From positions 1 to 26,607 of the forward strand of contig JAWOEL010000051.1 of the NCBI GenBank assembly GCA_046482735.1: a stretch of 26,607 nt of DNA, given 5' to 3'. Of this stretch, positions 16,488 through 24,796 are shown piece after piece. Made by a program: the position numbers and the translations under genes. How positions within the stretch are numbered: the stretch's first letter is position 1; each line of letters starts with the position of its first letter. The notes under the pieces were generated by a model. It was not told the origin of the DNA. It searched no databases and was given only the letters and a program-made list of their open reading frames with translations. Source of the stretch: JAQICB01 sp046482735. GTDB lineage: Bacteria > Bacteroidota > Bacteroidia > Bacteroidales > UBA1715.

Positions 16488-16519
16488 TTTGCGTATATTT
16501 ATATAAGTAAATACTATTG
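16488..16519 (+). promoter_or_regulatory. predicted smpB promoter
   Basis: TTTG (16488-16491), 20 nt, TACTATTG (16512-16519): a -7 box with one mismatch to TAnnTTTG and the same spacing as the asnB promoter. The ATG of smpB is 35 nt further on. Confidence 0.5.
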
Positions 16520-16554
16520 ATACAAAAATATAAAAAAGCAAGAGTAATACTATT

Positions 16555-17010
16555 ATGACACAGACAAAAGTTACCATACAAAACAAAAAAGCTTTTTTTG
16601 AATATGATATTATTGACACGTACACAGCCGGAATGGTACTAACGGGTACAGAAATTAAATCTATTCGCGAATCAAAAGCGAGTATCCGCGAAGCATATTG
16701 CTACATCCACAAAGATGAGCTCTGGATAAAAGGAATGACAATAGCAGCATACTCATACGGAAGTTATAACAATCACCTAAAAGACAGAGACAGGAAACTC
16801 CTCCTTCAAAAAAAAGAACTCAAAAAAATTAAAGAAAAATTAAAAGACAAAGGAACCACCATTATTCCCACAAAATTATTCATATCAAACAGAGGGTGGG
16901 CAAAAATAAATATTGGCATCGGACGTGGTAAAAAAACACACGACAAACGAGAATCCATAAAAGCACGCGATGCCAAAAGAGATATTGATAGAGCAATGAA
17001 ACGTTATTAA
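16555..17010 (+). CDS. smpB: SsrA-binding protein SmpB
   Basis: A 151-aa RNA-binding protein that delivers tmRNA to stalled ribosomes in trans-translation. The beta-barrel core carries the family motifs NKKAFFEYDI, GMVLTGTEIKSIRESKASI (about 26-44), YCYIHKDELWI and the RDRKLLLQKKEL turn. The C-terminal basic tail (GKKTHDKRESIKARDAKRDI) is the part that enters the ribosomal mRNA channel. Length and order are normal. The ssrA gene itself is not in this window. It has its own predicted promoter, and a UPF0316 gene follows after 14 nt, probably on the same transcript. Confidence 0.97.
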   Translation: MTQTKVTIQNKKAFFEYDIIDTYTAGMVLTGTEIKSIRESKASIREAYCYIHKDELWIKGMTIAAYSYGSYNNHLKDRDRKLLLQKKELKKIKEKLKDKGTTIIPTKLFISNRGWAKINIGIGRGKKTHDKRESIKARDAKRDIDRAMKRY

Positions 17011-17024
17011 CACCTGTATTATAT

Positions 17025-17582
17025 ATGGAAATAGATTATATGTCACAAATAATAGGGCCTTTTCTCATATTTTTTGCCCGTATGTGCGATGTGACTTTAG
17101 GAACAACGCGTATTATTTTTATATCAAAAGGATATAAAAATGCCGCACCAATCATTGGTTTTTTTGAAATTTTAATTTGGCTCATGGCTATAACATATGT
17201 TATGAATCATTTGACTCATTGGGTCAATTACATTGCTTATGCAGGTGGTTTTGCTATGGGGAACTACGTTGGCATAAAAATAGAAGAAAAATTAGCCTTA
17301 GGAAATGAACTGGTACGTATAATAACCAAAAACAATGCGACCGAAGTTATTCAAGAACTACGCGAAAAAGGATTCGGAACAACCGTAATTGACGCACAGG
17401 GAAAATATGGAAAAGTCGCTGTTATTTATGTAATTGTAGACAGAAAACGATTGGAAAACGTTATTGGAATAATTAAAAAATTTAACCCAAAAGCATTTTA
17501 TACTGTAGAAGATATCCGATATGTAAACCGAGATGTAAACATGTGGTTAGTAAAAGATCAGTCATTTTCTAAAAGAAAATAA
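17025..17582 (+). CDS. UPF0316 family membrane protein (DUF5698 + DUF2179)
   Basis: A 185-aa protein. The first 85 residues form three membrane helices with the UPF0316 pattern FFARMCDVTLGTTRIIFISK, then GFFEILIWL and AGGFAMGNYVGIKIEEKLALG. Residues about 100-172 match a DUF2179 regulatory domain (IIQELREKGFGTTVIDAQG-like; ending IKKFNPKAFYTVEDIR). The function is unknown; DUF2179 domains occur in YitT-type membrane proteins. The first ATG (17025) is used; ATG six codons later (MSQIIG) is an alternative. It is 14 nt behind smpB, and its stop is only 2 nt from that of the convergent ABC-F gene, leaving no room for a terminator between them. Confidence 0.88.
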   Translation: MEIDYMSQIIGPFLIFFARMCDVTLGTTRIIFISKGYKNAAPIIGFFEILIWLMAITYVMNHLTHWVNYIAYAGGFAMGNYVGIKIEEKLALGNELVRIITKNNATEVIQELREKGFGTTVIDAQGKYGKVAVIYVIVDRKRLENVIGIIKKFNPKAFYTVEDIRYVNRDVNMWLVKDQSFSKRK

Positions 17583-17584
17583 AA

Positions 17585-19459
17585 TTATTTTTCCGCCTTC
17601 TCAGACAATTCGAGCCATTCCATTTCTTTATTTTCCAGTAAAGAAATAAGGTTCCCGATTTGCTCAGAAACATCAACAAGCTCATCCTGAGACAACTCTC
17701 CTGATTGCAGCGATTGCTCCATCATACTTTTTTGTTCTTCCAAATCATATATATCTTTTTCTAACTGCTCCAAAACAAGACGCTCCTTATACGTTAATGA
17801 TTTTTTATTTTTAGGTTTTGTTACATCAGATTTAGGTTGTTCAGTATTTTTTACGGCATTTTTTGCAGCAACCTCTTTACTCTTTTCCTCTTCTACAGAT
17901 TTTTTATATAAAGAATAATTTCCGGGGAAATCACGAATTGAATTATGTTCAAAAACAAAAGAATGTTCCACTACTTTATCTATAAAAAATCTATCATGCG
18001 AAACAATAAGTACACATCCATCAAAATTCAACAAATATTCTTCTAAGATACGCAAAGTTGGTAAATCTAAGTCATTAGTAGGCTCATCCAAAATCAAAAA
18101 ATTTGGATTATACATAAGAATTGTCATCAAATAAAGCCGTTTCTTTTCACCACCACTTAATTTTTCTACCTGTAAGTGATGCATCGAACGAGGAAACAAC
18201 CACTGCTCAAGAAACTGGGCAGCAGTCATATGAAGATTATCATGAATGGTAATATATTCAGAAATATCTGTTATCACCTCTATTACCCGTTTATTTTCAG
18301 GAACCTGTAACCCATCTTGTTTATAAAATCCAACCTCCAACGTTTCACCATATTCAACATACCCTGTATCTGGTTCAGTTTCGCCGGTCATCACACGCAA
18401 CAAGGTCGTTTTACCACAACCATTACTCCCAATAATACCAATTTTATCACCTCTATTACACGAATACGAAAAATTAGAAAACAATTCTATACCAGGATAC
18501 GCTTTCGATACATTATGTAATTCCAGAATCTTATTTCCCAAACGTTTAGACTGAACAGAAATAGAAATATCTTTTTTTGCTGTGCCCTGCTGAGCTTTTT
18601 GAGACAAACTTTGGAATGCCTCCACTCTGTATTTAGCTTTAGTACCACGAGCTTTAGGTTGTCTACGCATCCACTCAAGTTCTGTAGACAGTAAGTTTTT
18701 AGCCTTAGAAACTTCAGACTCTTGTATTTCAATACGTTCTTGTTTTTTTTGAAGAAAATACGAATAATTCCCCTCATATCTATACGCTATACCATCATCA
18801 AGTTCAATAATAGTAGAACACACCCTGTCGAGAAAATACCTATCATGCGTAATCATAAATAAAGTAAGCCCCGAAGCTGATAAGAAGTTTTCGAGCCATT
18901 CAATAATATCAATATCTAAATGATTAGTCGGCTCATCAAGTATTAAAAAATCCGGCTGTTGAACTAACAATTTCGCCAGAGCAACACGTTTTTTCTGCCC
19001 ACCAGATAGAGTTGATATTTGAGCCTGCTCATCGGATAAATTCATAACAGAAATAACACGTCGTACTTCATTTTCATAATCCCAGGCATTATACGCATCC
19101 ATTTTATCAGTATATTTCTGAATATCTTTTTGATTATTAGAATTAAGACATTCATAATATTTCTCCTGCACACGAAGCAAATCTGTATGAGCTGAATATA
19201 CCTCCTCAAACACCGACTTTTCAGAGACCAATACAGGAGACTGCTCCAAATACCCTATGGAAATATCAGAATCAATATCTATTGTGCCGGAAAAAGGAAC
19301 ATCCTGACCATTAATAAGAGAAAGCAACGTAGATTTCCCTGTACCATTATTAGCTACAAGAGCAATTTTATCACCCTTGTGTACAGAAAAAGACACATCA
19401 GAAAAAAGTTGAAGTTCTCCAAAAAATTTTACTACTTGATTAAAACGAAGATATGCCAT
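17585..19459 (-). CDS. ABC-F family ATPase (Uup-like)
   Basis: A soluble 624-aa protein with two ABC domains and no membrane segment. Domain 1: Walker A NNGTGKST (37-44), signature LSGGQKKR (151-158), Walker B FLILDEPTNHLD (171-182). The linker at about 225-305 includes ELEWMRRQPKARGTKAKYR, the Uup/EttA-type arm that contacts tRNA on the ribosome. Domain 2: Walker A GSNGCGKT (344-351), LSGGEKKRLYL and FLILDEPTNDLD. A charged coiled coil (about 555-624) closes the protein, which together with the length favours Uup over EttA. The family acts on translating ribosomes; a drug-resistance role is not indicated by sequence. A terminator ends three nucleotides before its ATG, so its transcription start is puzzling. 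Confidence 0.93.
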   Translation of the reverse strand: MAYLRFNQVVKFFGELQLFSDVSFSVHKGDKIALVANNGTGKSTLLSLINGQDVPFSGTIDIDSDISIGYLEQSPVLVSEKSVFEEVYSAHTDLLRVQEKYYECLNSNNQKDIQKYTDKMDAYNAWDYENEVRRVISVMNLSDEQAQISTLSGGQKKRVALAKLLVQQPDFLILDEPTNHLDIDIIEWLENFLSASGLTLFMITHDRYFLDRVCSTIIELDDGIAYRYEGNYSYFLQKKQERIEIQESEVSKAKNLLSTELEWMRRQPKARGTKAKYRVEAFQSLSQKAQQGTAKKDISISVQSKRLGNKILELHNVSKAYPGIELFSNFSYSCNRGDKIGIIGSNGCGKTTLLRVMTGETEPDTGYVEYGETLEVGFYKQDGLQVPENKRVIEVITDISEYITIHDNLHMTAAQFLEQWLFPRSMHHLQVEKLSGGEKKRLYLMTILMYNPNFLILDEPTNDLDLPTLRILEEYLLNFDGCVLIVSHDRFFIDKVVEHSFVFEHNSIRDFPGNYSLYKKSVEEEKSKEVAAKNAVKNTEQPKSDVTKPKNKKSLTYKERLVLEQLEKDIYDLEEQKSMMEQSLQSGELSQDELVDVSEQIGNLISLLENKEMEWLELSEKAEK

Positions 19460-19462
19460 AAT

Positions 19463-19490
19463 AAAAAAAGGTTGCCAAAATATGACAACC
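19463..19490 (-). terminator. intrinsic terminator immediately before the ABC-F start
   Basis: On the minus strand GGTTGTC-ATATTTT-GGCAACC folds into a 7-bp stem with one G-U pair (19490 to 19470), followed directly by seven T (19469-19463). It lies 27 nt after the stop of the gene at 19518-19961 and should end that operon. The U tract stops three bases before the ABC-F ATG. Confidence 0.75.
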
Positions 19491-19517
19491 TTAAACTACA
19501 ATTATGTTAAAAAAAAA

Positions 19518-19961
19518 TTAATCTGTTTTAAATCCAATAAGCACAGCCACACAACCACGTGCAAAAGTATCAGAAATTCTTTCATCATCGGTTTGCACCT
19601 CAATCGATACTATTAACTGTTGACTCGCTTCTAACTTAAAATCCCAAATGCGGGCATAATCTTTATCTTGATTTGTAAACAAAATATTTCTATCAGCATC
19701 CATTATTTGGAATTTAATAGTAGGAAGATCTGCATCACCACATATAGCTATACGATATTCCTGATTAGAATAAAACGTCTTATATAATTCTGCCGACTCT
19801 CCTTCTGAAAGCTCAGTTGCATTATAAATTCCATCATGCACAAAAGGCTCTAAATCCGGCTTACACTCATTTTTCGCAAACGATCTACACTGACCGTAAC
19901 TAATTGAACTTACTAAAACAAAAGCAGTTACTATTCCTATAATTGACCAAACTTTTTTCAT
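19518..19961 (-). CDS. secreted hypothetical protein, conserved Bacteroidota type
   Basis: A 147-aa protein with a signal peptide (about 1-23, ending SSISYGQ) and three Cys in the mature part (C25, C33 and C74) plus one near the C-terminus in RGCVAVLIG. The mature sequence starts CRSFAKNECKPDLEPFVHDG and contains NATELSEGESAELYKTFY and QEYRIAICGD, a pattern I associate with short periplasmic beta-sandwich proteins of this phylum; no function is known. It follows the lipoprotein gene at 19980-20879 by 18 nt on the same strand and precedes a clear terminator, so the two form a compact operon and probably act together in the envelope. Confidence 0.8.
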   Translation of the reverse strand: MKKVWSIIGIVTAFVLVSSISYGQCRSFAKNECKPDLEPFVHDGIYNATELSEGESAELYKTFYSNQEYRIAICGDADLPTIKFQIMDADRNILFTNQDKDYARIWDFKLEASQQLIVSIEVQTDDERISDTFARGCVAVLIGFKTD

Positions 19962-19979
19962 CTTATAATATGCTTTTAA

Positions 19980-20879
19980 TTATTGGATAATTGAGTTTCT
20001 TAATTCAAGAGCAGCCGATTTTAATGTATCATACTGTTCTTGTGTTATATTTATTTTCTGAACCGATTTAAAATCACTTTTCTGCGTTTCTATATCAGTT
20101 ACTACTTCAACTTTTTCTTTTTTAATTTCAACATTATCAAAAGCTGTTTTCACCGGAGATAACGATTCTAAAACATTCGCAACATCTTTATTGTCTGAAT
20201 ATGTTTCAAGCAATTGAATCAATTCATTAAAAGATAATTTTTGTTCGGCAATTCGTGTTATAAGGTTTTCCTGCTGAATACTATCAGCTAAACTTGTTGC
20301 TAAGTATAAACCTTCTATCCATCCACCCGCTAAAATTAAAGCTGCTGTTTCTGGTCTATTATCTTCTTTAAGTGTTGAATTTGAATTTAAAAAGGTTTCA
20401 GAAATAATTCGTACAACTGAATCTCTATTATCATGATTCGCCTCGAGTCTATCTACAATTGACTGGTCAATAGCTGTTAACAAATCTAAACCAATAGCTA
20501 ATTTTTTTGACACATTCATATATTGCATTACTATAGCATCCTGCTCAAAAATACTGGCGTAACTTAAATCTGCACCATACACACCTAAATTTAATGCTTT
20601 TTGTTTGTCGGTATTATACTTTTTGGCATTACTTACCGGGTTTAATAAAGCTTCATTATAAATAGCTCCTGCTCTTTTCAAAAGCATTGCTGTTTCAACC
20701 GGCGAAGGTAAAGAAATCATTACTTTCTTCACATCTTCTACTATTTTCTTCTTCATTTGAAGATCTATTGCTTCTTCTGAATCTTGCGACGATTTTGTTC
20801 CTGAGCCACAACTAATAAATGATATCATCACACCAGATACCGCCAAAAAACGAGCAGTTCTAAATAGATTTTTACGCAT
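19980..20879 (-). CDS. helical lipoprotein of unknown function
   Basis: A 299-aa hypothetical. The N-terminus is a lipoprotein signal with lipobox ISFISC (C24), so it should be membrane-anchored. A Ser/Asp/Glu-rich spacer (25-38) leads into a largely alpha-helical body (about 40-299), with segments such as SLPSPVETAMLLKRAGAIYN and NLGVYGADLSYASIFEQDAI that recur in Bacteroidota lipoproteins of this size. There are no catalytic motifs I can identify. It is the first gene of a two-gene operon with the secreted protein at 19518-19961, with a predicted promoter at 20921-20951 and a terminator behind the second gene. Confidence 0.82.
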   Translation of the reverse strand: MRKNLFRTARFLAVSGVMISFISCGSGTKSSQDSEEAIDLQMKKKIVEDVKKVMISLPSPVETAMLLKRAGAIYNEALLNPVSNAKKYNTDKQKALNLGVYGADLSYASIFEQDAIVMQYMNVSKKLAIGLDLLTAIDQSIVDRLEANHDNRDSVVRIISETFLNSNSTLKEDNRPETAALILAGGWIEGLYLATSLADSIQQENLITRIAEQKLSFNELIQLLETYSDNKDVANVLESLSPVKTAFDNVEIKKEKVEVVTDIETQKSDFKSVQKINITQEQYDTLKSAALELRNSIIQ

Positions 20880-20920
20880 AGATATTTTTTTTAATTATTG
20901 ATTGCAATTTTATGTTTGAG

Positions 20921-20951
20921 TAAAAGTAATATATTTTTTTTAATTAACAAA
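20921..20951 (-). promoter_or_regulatory. predicted promoter of the lipoprotein operon
   Basis: Minus-strand TTTG (20951-20948), 19 nt, TACTTTTA (20928-20921): a -7 box with one mismatch (final A for G). Leader about 35 nt to the ATG at 20879. Confidence 0.4.
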
Positions 20952-21022
20952 CAAAGATTATTTATTTTATGTCAAATATATATATTTTTTTTTTGATATC
21001 AATATTTCTCTCCCGAAATATA

Positions 21023-21030
21023 TACTTTTG
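21023..21030 (+). promoter_or_regulatory. candidate -7 box for the helical-repeat gene
   Basis: TACTTTTG matches TAnnTTTG exactly, 26 nt before the ATG at 21057. The nearest upstream TTTG is 27 nt away, too far for a normal -33, so only the -7 part is supported. Confidence 0.4.
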
Positions 21031-21056
21031 TATAAACAATCAAATTATACAAAGTT

Positions 21057-21566
21057 ATGAATGATATTACAAACAAAACAAACCTTTTTAAAAAAAATCT
21101 CTTTTCCGGTGACACATCACTTGTTTTAGATACTATTTCTGATATTCGAAAAAACGGCTCTATCACTGTTATCCCCTTATTGCTCGATCTCTACATTGTC
21201 AATCAAAATAGTATTATTCAACAAGCTATTAAAGCCTGCTTATTTGATTTAAAAACACCGCAGGTTGCGCCAATAATTATTGAGGCACTCTCAGAAAAAA
21301 AATATAATCGTATTAAACCTTTTTTAATTGAAGTTATGTGGCAAGCTAACATTGACTTTAGTGAATATGCAAACATTATTGTCTCTCTCGTTTATTCTGA
21401 TTCGTTTGAATCTGCAATTGAAGCTATGACTGTATTGGATACTATTTCTGAATCTATTACCAATAATGATAAGATTGTATTTAAAAAAGAGCTATCTAAT
21501 GCTGCTCAAGATAAACAATCACCGCACAAAGATATCATTTATCAGGCTATTGAAATTTTGAATTAA
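21057..21566 (+). CDS. small HEAT-like helical-repeat protein
   Basis: A 169-aa cytoplasmic protein with no signal peptide. Regularly spaced amphipathic helix pairs (LVLDTISDIRKNGSITVIPL, IIQQAIKACLFDLKTPQVAP, FESAIEAMTVLDTISESI) suggest four HEAT-like repeats, which serve as protein-binding scaffolds. The partner is unknown. It starts with ATG at 21057 behind a TAnnTTTG box, diverges from the lipoprotein operon, and is followed after 34 nt by the SDR gene on the same strand, likely one transcript. Confidence 0.82.
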   Translation: MNDITNKTNLFKKNLFSGDTSLVLDTISDIRKNGSITVIPLLLDLYIVNQNSIIQQAIKACLFDLKTPQVAPIIIEALSEKKYNRIKPFLIEVMWQANIDFSEYANIIVSLVYSDSFESAIEAMTVLDTISESITNNDKIVFKKELSNAAQDKQSPHKDIIYQAIEILN

Positions 21567-21600
21567 TTACCGGATAACCGGGACTGTCAATAAAATAAAT

Positions 21601-22500
21601 ATGAAAAAAATTCTTGTAATTGCAGGGGGAACAGGTTTTATAGGTTCACACATAATTAATGCGTGTAAAGATATATATACTATACGCATTTTATCTCGCT
21701 CGCACACTCACAAAATTAATGGTTGCGAAACTTTTCTGTGGCATCCCGAAACCGAAACATACGATTCGCGTGCTTTTGAGGGAGCTCATTGCATTATAAA
21801 CCTAAGTGGAGAAAATATTTCGCATAAAAGATGGACTCATACACAAAAAAACAACATTCTCATGAGTCGAATACAATCATTACAAACTCTCTACAAAGCA
21901 ACTCAAGAAACTTCAAACAGCATTAACCACATAATAAGTTCTTCGGCAACAGGTATATACGGTCACAAAAAGTCTCATGCAATTTATACCGAACAGTCGC
22001 CTACCGGTGATGATTTTTTATCGCACGTCTGCATTGAATGGGAAAAATATGCTCGCCGATTTAACAATATTGGCGTACACTCTACTATTATTCGCACAGG
22101 TGTTGTGCTCGATGCCCACAACGGGGCTTTTCCTCACATGATTCAAACTCTGCCTTTGAAAATGCTTGCCATCCCGGGAAACGGAAAACAATATGTTCCA
22201 TGGATACATATTACTGATATCACAAACATGTATATATATTGTTTGCACAACAATTTATATGGCACATTCAATGCTGTAGCAGATGATTCTACTCAATATT
22301 GTGATATTATACAGTCCATAAAAAAAATTAAAAATTTTTTTTCTTTCACTATACCTTCATTTTTTCTCTCTGTAATACTTGGTGAAATGCATATTATTAT
22401 TACAAAAGGGAACAAAATATCGAACAGTAAAATTATTTCTCATGGCTATACATTCACCTACTCTTCAATTTCAAAAACAATAAAGAATCTATTAACCTGA
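21601..22500 (+). CDS. TIGR01777-family NAD-dependent epimerase-like protein (YfcH type)
   Basis: A 299-aa extended short-chain dehydrogenase/epimerase homologue. The dinucleotide motif GGTGFIGS is at residues 9-16; CIINLSGENISHKRWT, ISSSATGIYGHKK (the SxxxxxY active-site region) and the IRTGVVLDAHNGAFP segment are specific to the TIGR01777/YfcH group. The C-terminal DUF1731-like tail is present but divergent (SFFLSVILGEMHIIITKGNK, then a final SHGYTFTYSS). The substrate is unknown for the family. It is probably co-transcribed with the helical-repeat gene 34 nt upstream and converges on yifB. Confidence 0.88.
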   Translation: MKKILVIAGGTGFIGSHIINACKDIYTIRILSRSHTHKINGCETFLWHPETETYDSRAFEGAHCIINLSGENISHKRWTHTQKNNILMSRIQSLQTLYKATQETSNSINHIISSSATGIYGHKKSHAIYTEQSPTGDDFLSHVCIEWEKYARRFNNIGVHSTIIRTGVVLDAHNGAFPHMIQTLPLKMLAIPGNGKQYVPWIHITDITNMYIYCLHNNLYGTFNAVADDSTQYCDIIQSIKKIKNFFSFTIPSFFLSVILGEMHIIITKGNKISNSKIISHGYTFTYSSISKTIKNLLT

Positions 22501-22581
22501 AAATGATTACACGTTTTGTGTTTTCAAAAAAATAAATTCTTCCTGACAAGCAATTACGTATACCTCTGCATATATTAGAGC

Positions 22582-24120
22582 TTATCCTGCCCAATTTTCT
22601 CTGTCTAAACTTCTATATTGAATAGCTTCTGCAACATGATGAGCCGAAATAACAGCAGAATTATCCAGATCTGCTATAGTACGGGAAACTTTTATAATTC
22701 TATCATACGCCCGAGCTGATAACCCTAATTTTTCCATTGCTTGTTTAAGCAAAGATGTACCAGCCTCGTCAAGTTTGCAAAATGTTCTGATTTCGCGTGT
22801 ATCCATTTGTGCATTACAAAAAATTTCTTCGTACTTCTCAAATCTTTTTTGTTGAATATTCCGTGCCAATATTACACGTTCTCGTATAGACAAACTGGAT
22901 TCTGCCGGAGTTTCCTTCGACAATTCCTCAAAGGGAACAGGCACAACTTCTATATGGATATCTATTCGATCAAGCAAAGGTCCGGAAATTCTGTTTAAAT
23001 ATTTTTGTACAGTTCCCGGACTACACACACACTCTTTCTCTGGATGATTATAATATCCACACGGACACGGATTCATAGAAGAAATAAGCATAAAACTAGC
23101 TGGGTAATCCACACTAAACTTAGCACGAGAAATATTTATTTTTCTATCTTCTAACGGCTGACGCATAACCTCAAGAACTGCTCGTTTAAATTCGGGCAAC
23201 TCATCCAGAAAAAGCACACCATTATGTGCCAAAGATATTTCACCCGGTTGCGGGTATGTTCCACCACCAACAAGTGCCACATCACTTACTGTATGATGTG
23301 GCGAACGATATGGACGTTCAGTCATAAGCGACACATTGGTATGTAATTTTCCGGCAACTGAATGTATTTTTGTTGTTTCTAAAGCCTCCATAAGGGTTAA
23401 TGGTGGCAAAATCGAAGAAATACGTTTGGCCAACATGGTTTTACCTGAACCTGGGGGACCTATCATTATAATATTATGTCCACCCGAAGCTGCAATTTCC
23501 AAAGCACGTTTTACATTTTCCTGACCTTTGACATCTTCAAAATCATATGCACAATTTTGTATGTTATTAAAAAATTCTTTTCGCGTATCAACCACCGTTT
23601 TTTCAATATCCGCTTTTCCATTAAAAAAATCTATAACTTCACGTAAAGATTCCACACCATACACATCCAAATTATTCACGACAGCTGCTTCACGTGCATT
23701 TTCTTTGGGTAAAATAAATCCCTTAAAACCATGCTTTTGAGCCTCTATTGCCATAGATAAAGCACCTTTTATTCGATGAACTCCTCCATCTAATGACAAT
23801 TCGCCCATAATTAAATATTGGTGAATATGTGTATGATTCATTAATTCGGCTCCTCCTAAAATAGCAATAGCCAAAGGTAAATCATATGAAGTTCCTTCTT
23901 TCCGAATATCTGCAGGAGCCATATTTATAGTAATTTTCTTTCCCGGCCACTTATAATTATTGCTCCGCAATGCAGATTCTACACGCTGTTGACTCTCCTT
24001 AACTGCACTATCTGGCAAACCTACAATAAAAAAATTTATGCCGGTTGCGACATCTGTTTCTACGGTTATGATACGTGCATCAATACCATTAACCGCACCT
24101 CCGTACGTTTTTACTAACAT
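22582..24120 (-). CDS. yifB: YifB/ComM family Mg-chelatase-like AAA+ ATPase
   Basis: A 512-aa protein of the ComM family, hexameric helicases that promote branch migration during natural transformation. The N-terminal Lon-like substrate domain (about 20-170) has GLPDSAVKESQQRVESALR and NMAPADIRKEG; the AAA+ core has Walker A GPPGSGKT (221-228), Walker B GVLFLDELPEF and a Cys-rich insert NPCPCGYY ... ECVCSPG, then the RISGPLLDRIDIHIEV sensor region and a C-terminal AAA lid. All motifs are intact. It lies 50 nt after gmhA on the same strand. In the absence of other competence genes here, a role in DNA uptake remains an inference from the family. Confidence 0.94.
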   Translation of the reverse strand: MLVKTYGGAVNGIDARIITVETDVATGINFFIVGLPDSAVKESQQRVESALRSNNYKWPGKKITINMAPADIRKEGTSYDLPLAIAILGGAELMNHTHIHQYLIMGELSLDGGVHRIKGALSMAIEAQKHGFKGFILPKENAREAAVVNNLDVYGVESLREVIDFFNGKADIEKTVVDTRKEFFNNIQNCAYDFEDVKGQENVKRALEIAASGGHNIIMIGPPGSGKTMLAKRISSILPPLTLMEALETTKIHSVAGKLHTNVSLMTERPYRSPHHTVSDVALVGGGTYPQPGEISLAHNGVLFLDELPEFKRAVLEVMRQPLEDRKINISRAKFSVDYPASFMLISSMNPCPCGYYNHPEKECVCSPGTVQKYLNRISGPLLDRIDIHIEVVPVPFEELSKETPAESSLSIRERVILARNIQQKRFEKYEEIFCNAQMDTREIRTFCKLDEAGTSLLKQAMEKLGLSARAYDRIIKVSRTIADLDNSAVISAHHVAEAIQYRSLDRENWAG

Positions 24121-24170
24121 GTTGCGACATTTTTTAGTATACTATTCTTTACTTCAACAAAGAACTTTAT

Positions 24171-24749
24171 TTAATTTATATGTAACTCATGTTCAATTCC
24201 ATGAATTAAAGCATGAATTATTTTAATATGAATTTCCTGTATTCTATCTGCATAGCCAATATGTGGTACTGTTATCGCAAAATCTGCATTTTTTAAGATA
24301 TCACTTTCGGGGTTCCCGGTCAACAAAACTGTTTTCATACCTTTACTTCGAGCAGATTTCAGTGCTTGAATAATATTAGCAGATGTTCCCGATGTAGAAA
24401 TTGCAAATAAAACATCAGTACTTTGTGCTACACTTTCTACATATCGACTAAACACGTACTCATAACCATAATCGTTTGCAACACATGAAATATGCGACAC
24501 ATCTGATATTGCAATTGCAGGAATAGATTTTCTGTGATTTCTAAATTTACCGGTTAACTCTTCCGCAAAGTGCATTGCATCTGTCATAGAGCCACCATTA
24601 CCACACGTAATAATTTTACCCCCCGATTGTATTGCAGAAACTATTGTTTTACAAGTTTGTTCCAATACATCAAATAGTGATGGTTGCGATAAAAACTTTT
24701 CGAAAACTTGTTGCGACTCAATAAATTCTGTGCGAAATAAATTCTGCAT
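24171..24749 (-). CDS. gmhA: sedoheptulose-7-phosphate isomerase
   Basis: A 192-aa SIS-domain enzyme, the same length as E. coli GmhA, converting sedoheptulose 7-phosphate to D-glycero-manno-heptose 7-phosphate, the first step to ADP-heptose for lipopolysaccharide or glycoprotein glycans. Markers are the phosphate-binding CGNGGSMTDAMHFAEELTGKF (49-69), with the probable zinc ligands H60 and E64, ISTSGTSANI in the middle, and IQEIHIKIIHALIHGIE near the end with the expected Gln and His ligands. No other heptose genes are near. It is 47 nt downstream of plsY and 50 nt upstream of yifB. Other SIS isomerases such as DiaA are close relatives, but the metal ligands favour GmhA. Confidence 0.87.
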   Translation of the reverse strand: MQNLFRTEFIESQQVFEKFLSQPSLFDVLEQTCKTIVSAIQSGGKIITCGNGGSMTDAMHFAEELTGKFRNHRKSIPAIAISDVSHISCVANDYGYEYVFSRYVESVAQSTDVLFAISTSGTSANIIQALKSARSKGMKTVLLTGNPESDILKNADFAITVPHIGYADRIQEIHIKIIHALIHGIEHELHIN

Positions 24750-24796
24750 AATACACTTAATTTAATAATAACATAGACACACACACAATTCTTATC

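Noticed and set aside
17585..19459. ABC-F as an antibiotic-resistance determinant
   Set aside because: Length, linker and C-terminal coiled coil fit housekeeping Uup-like proteins; nothing in the sequence points to a resistance subfamily.
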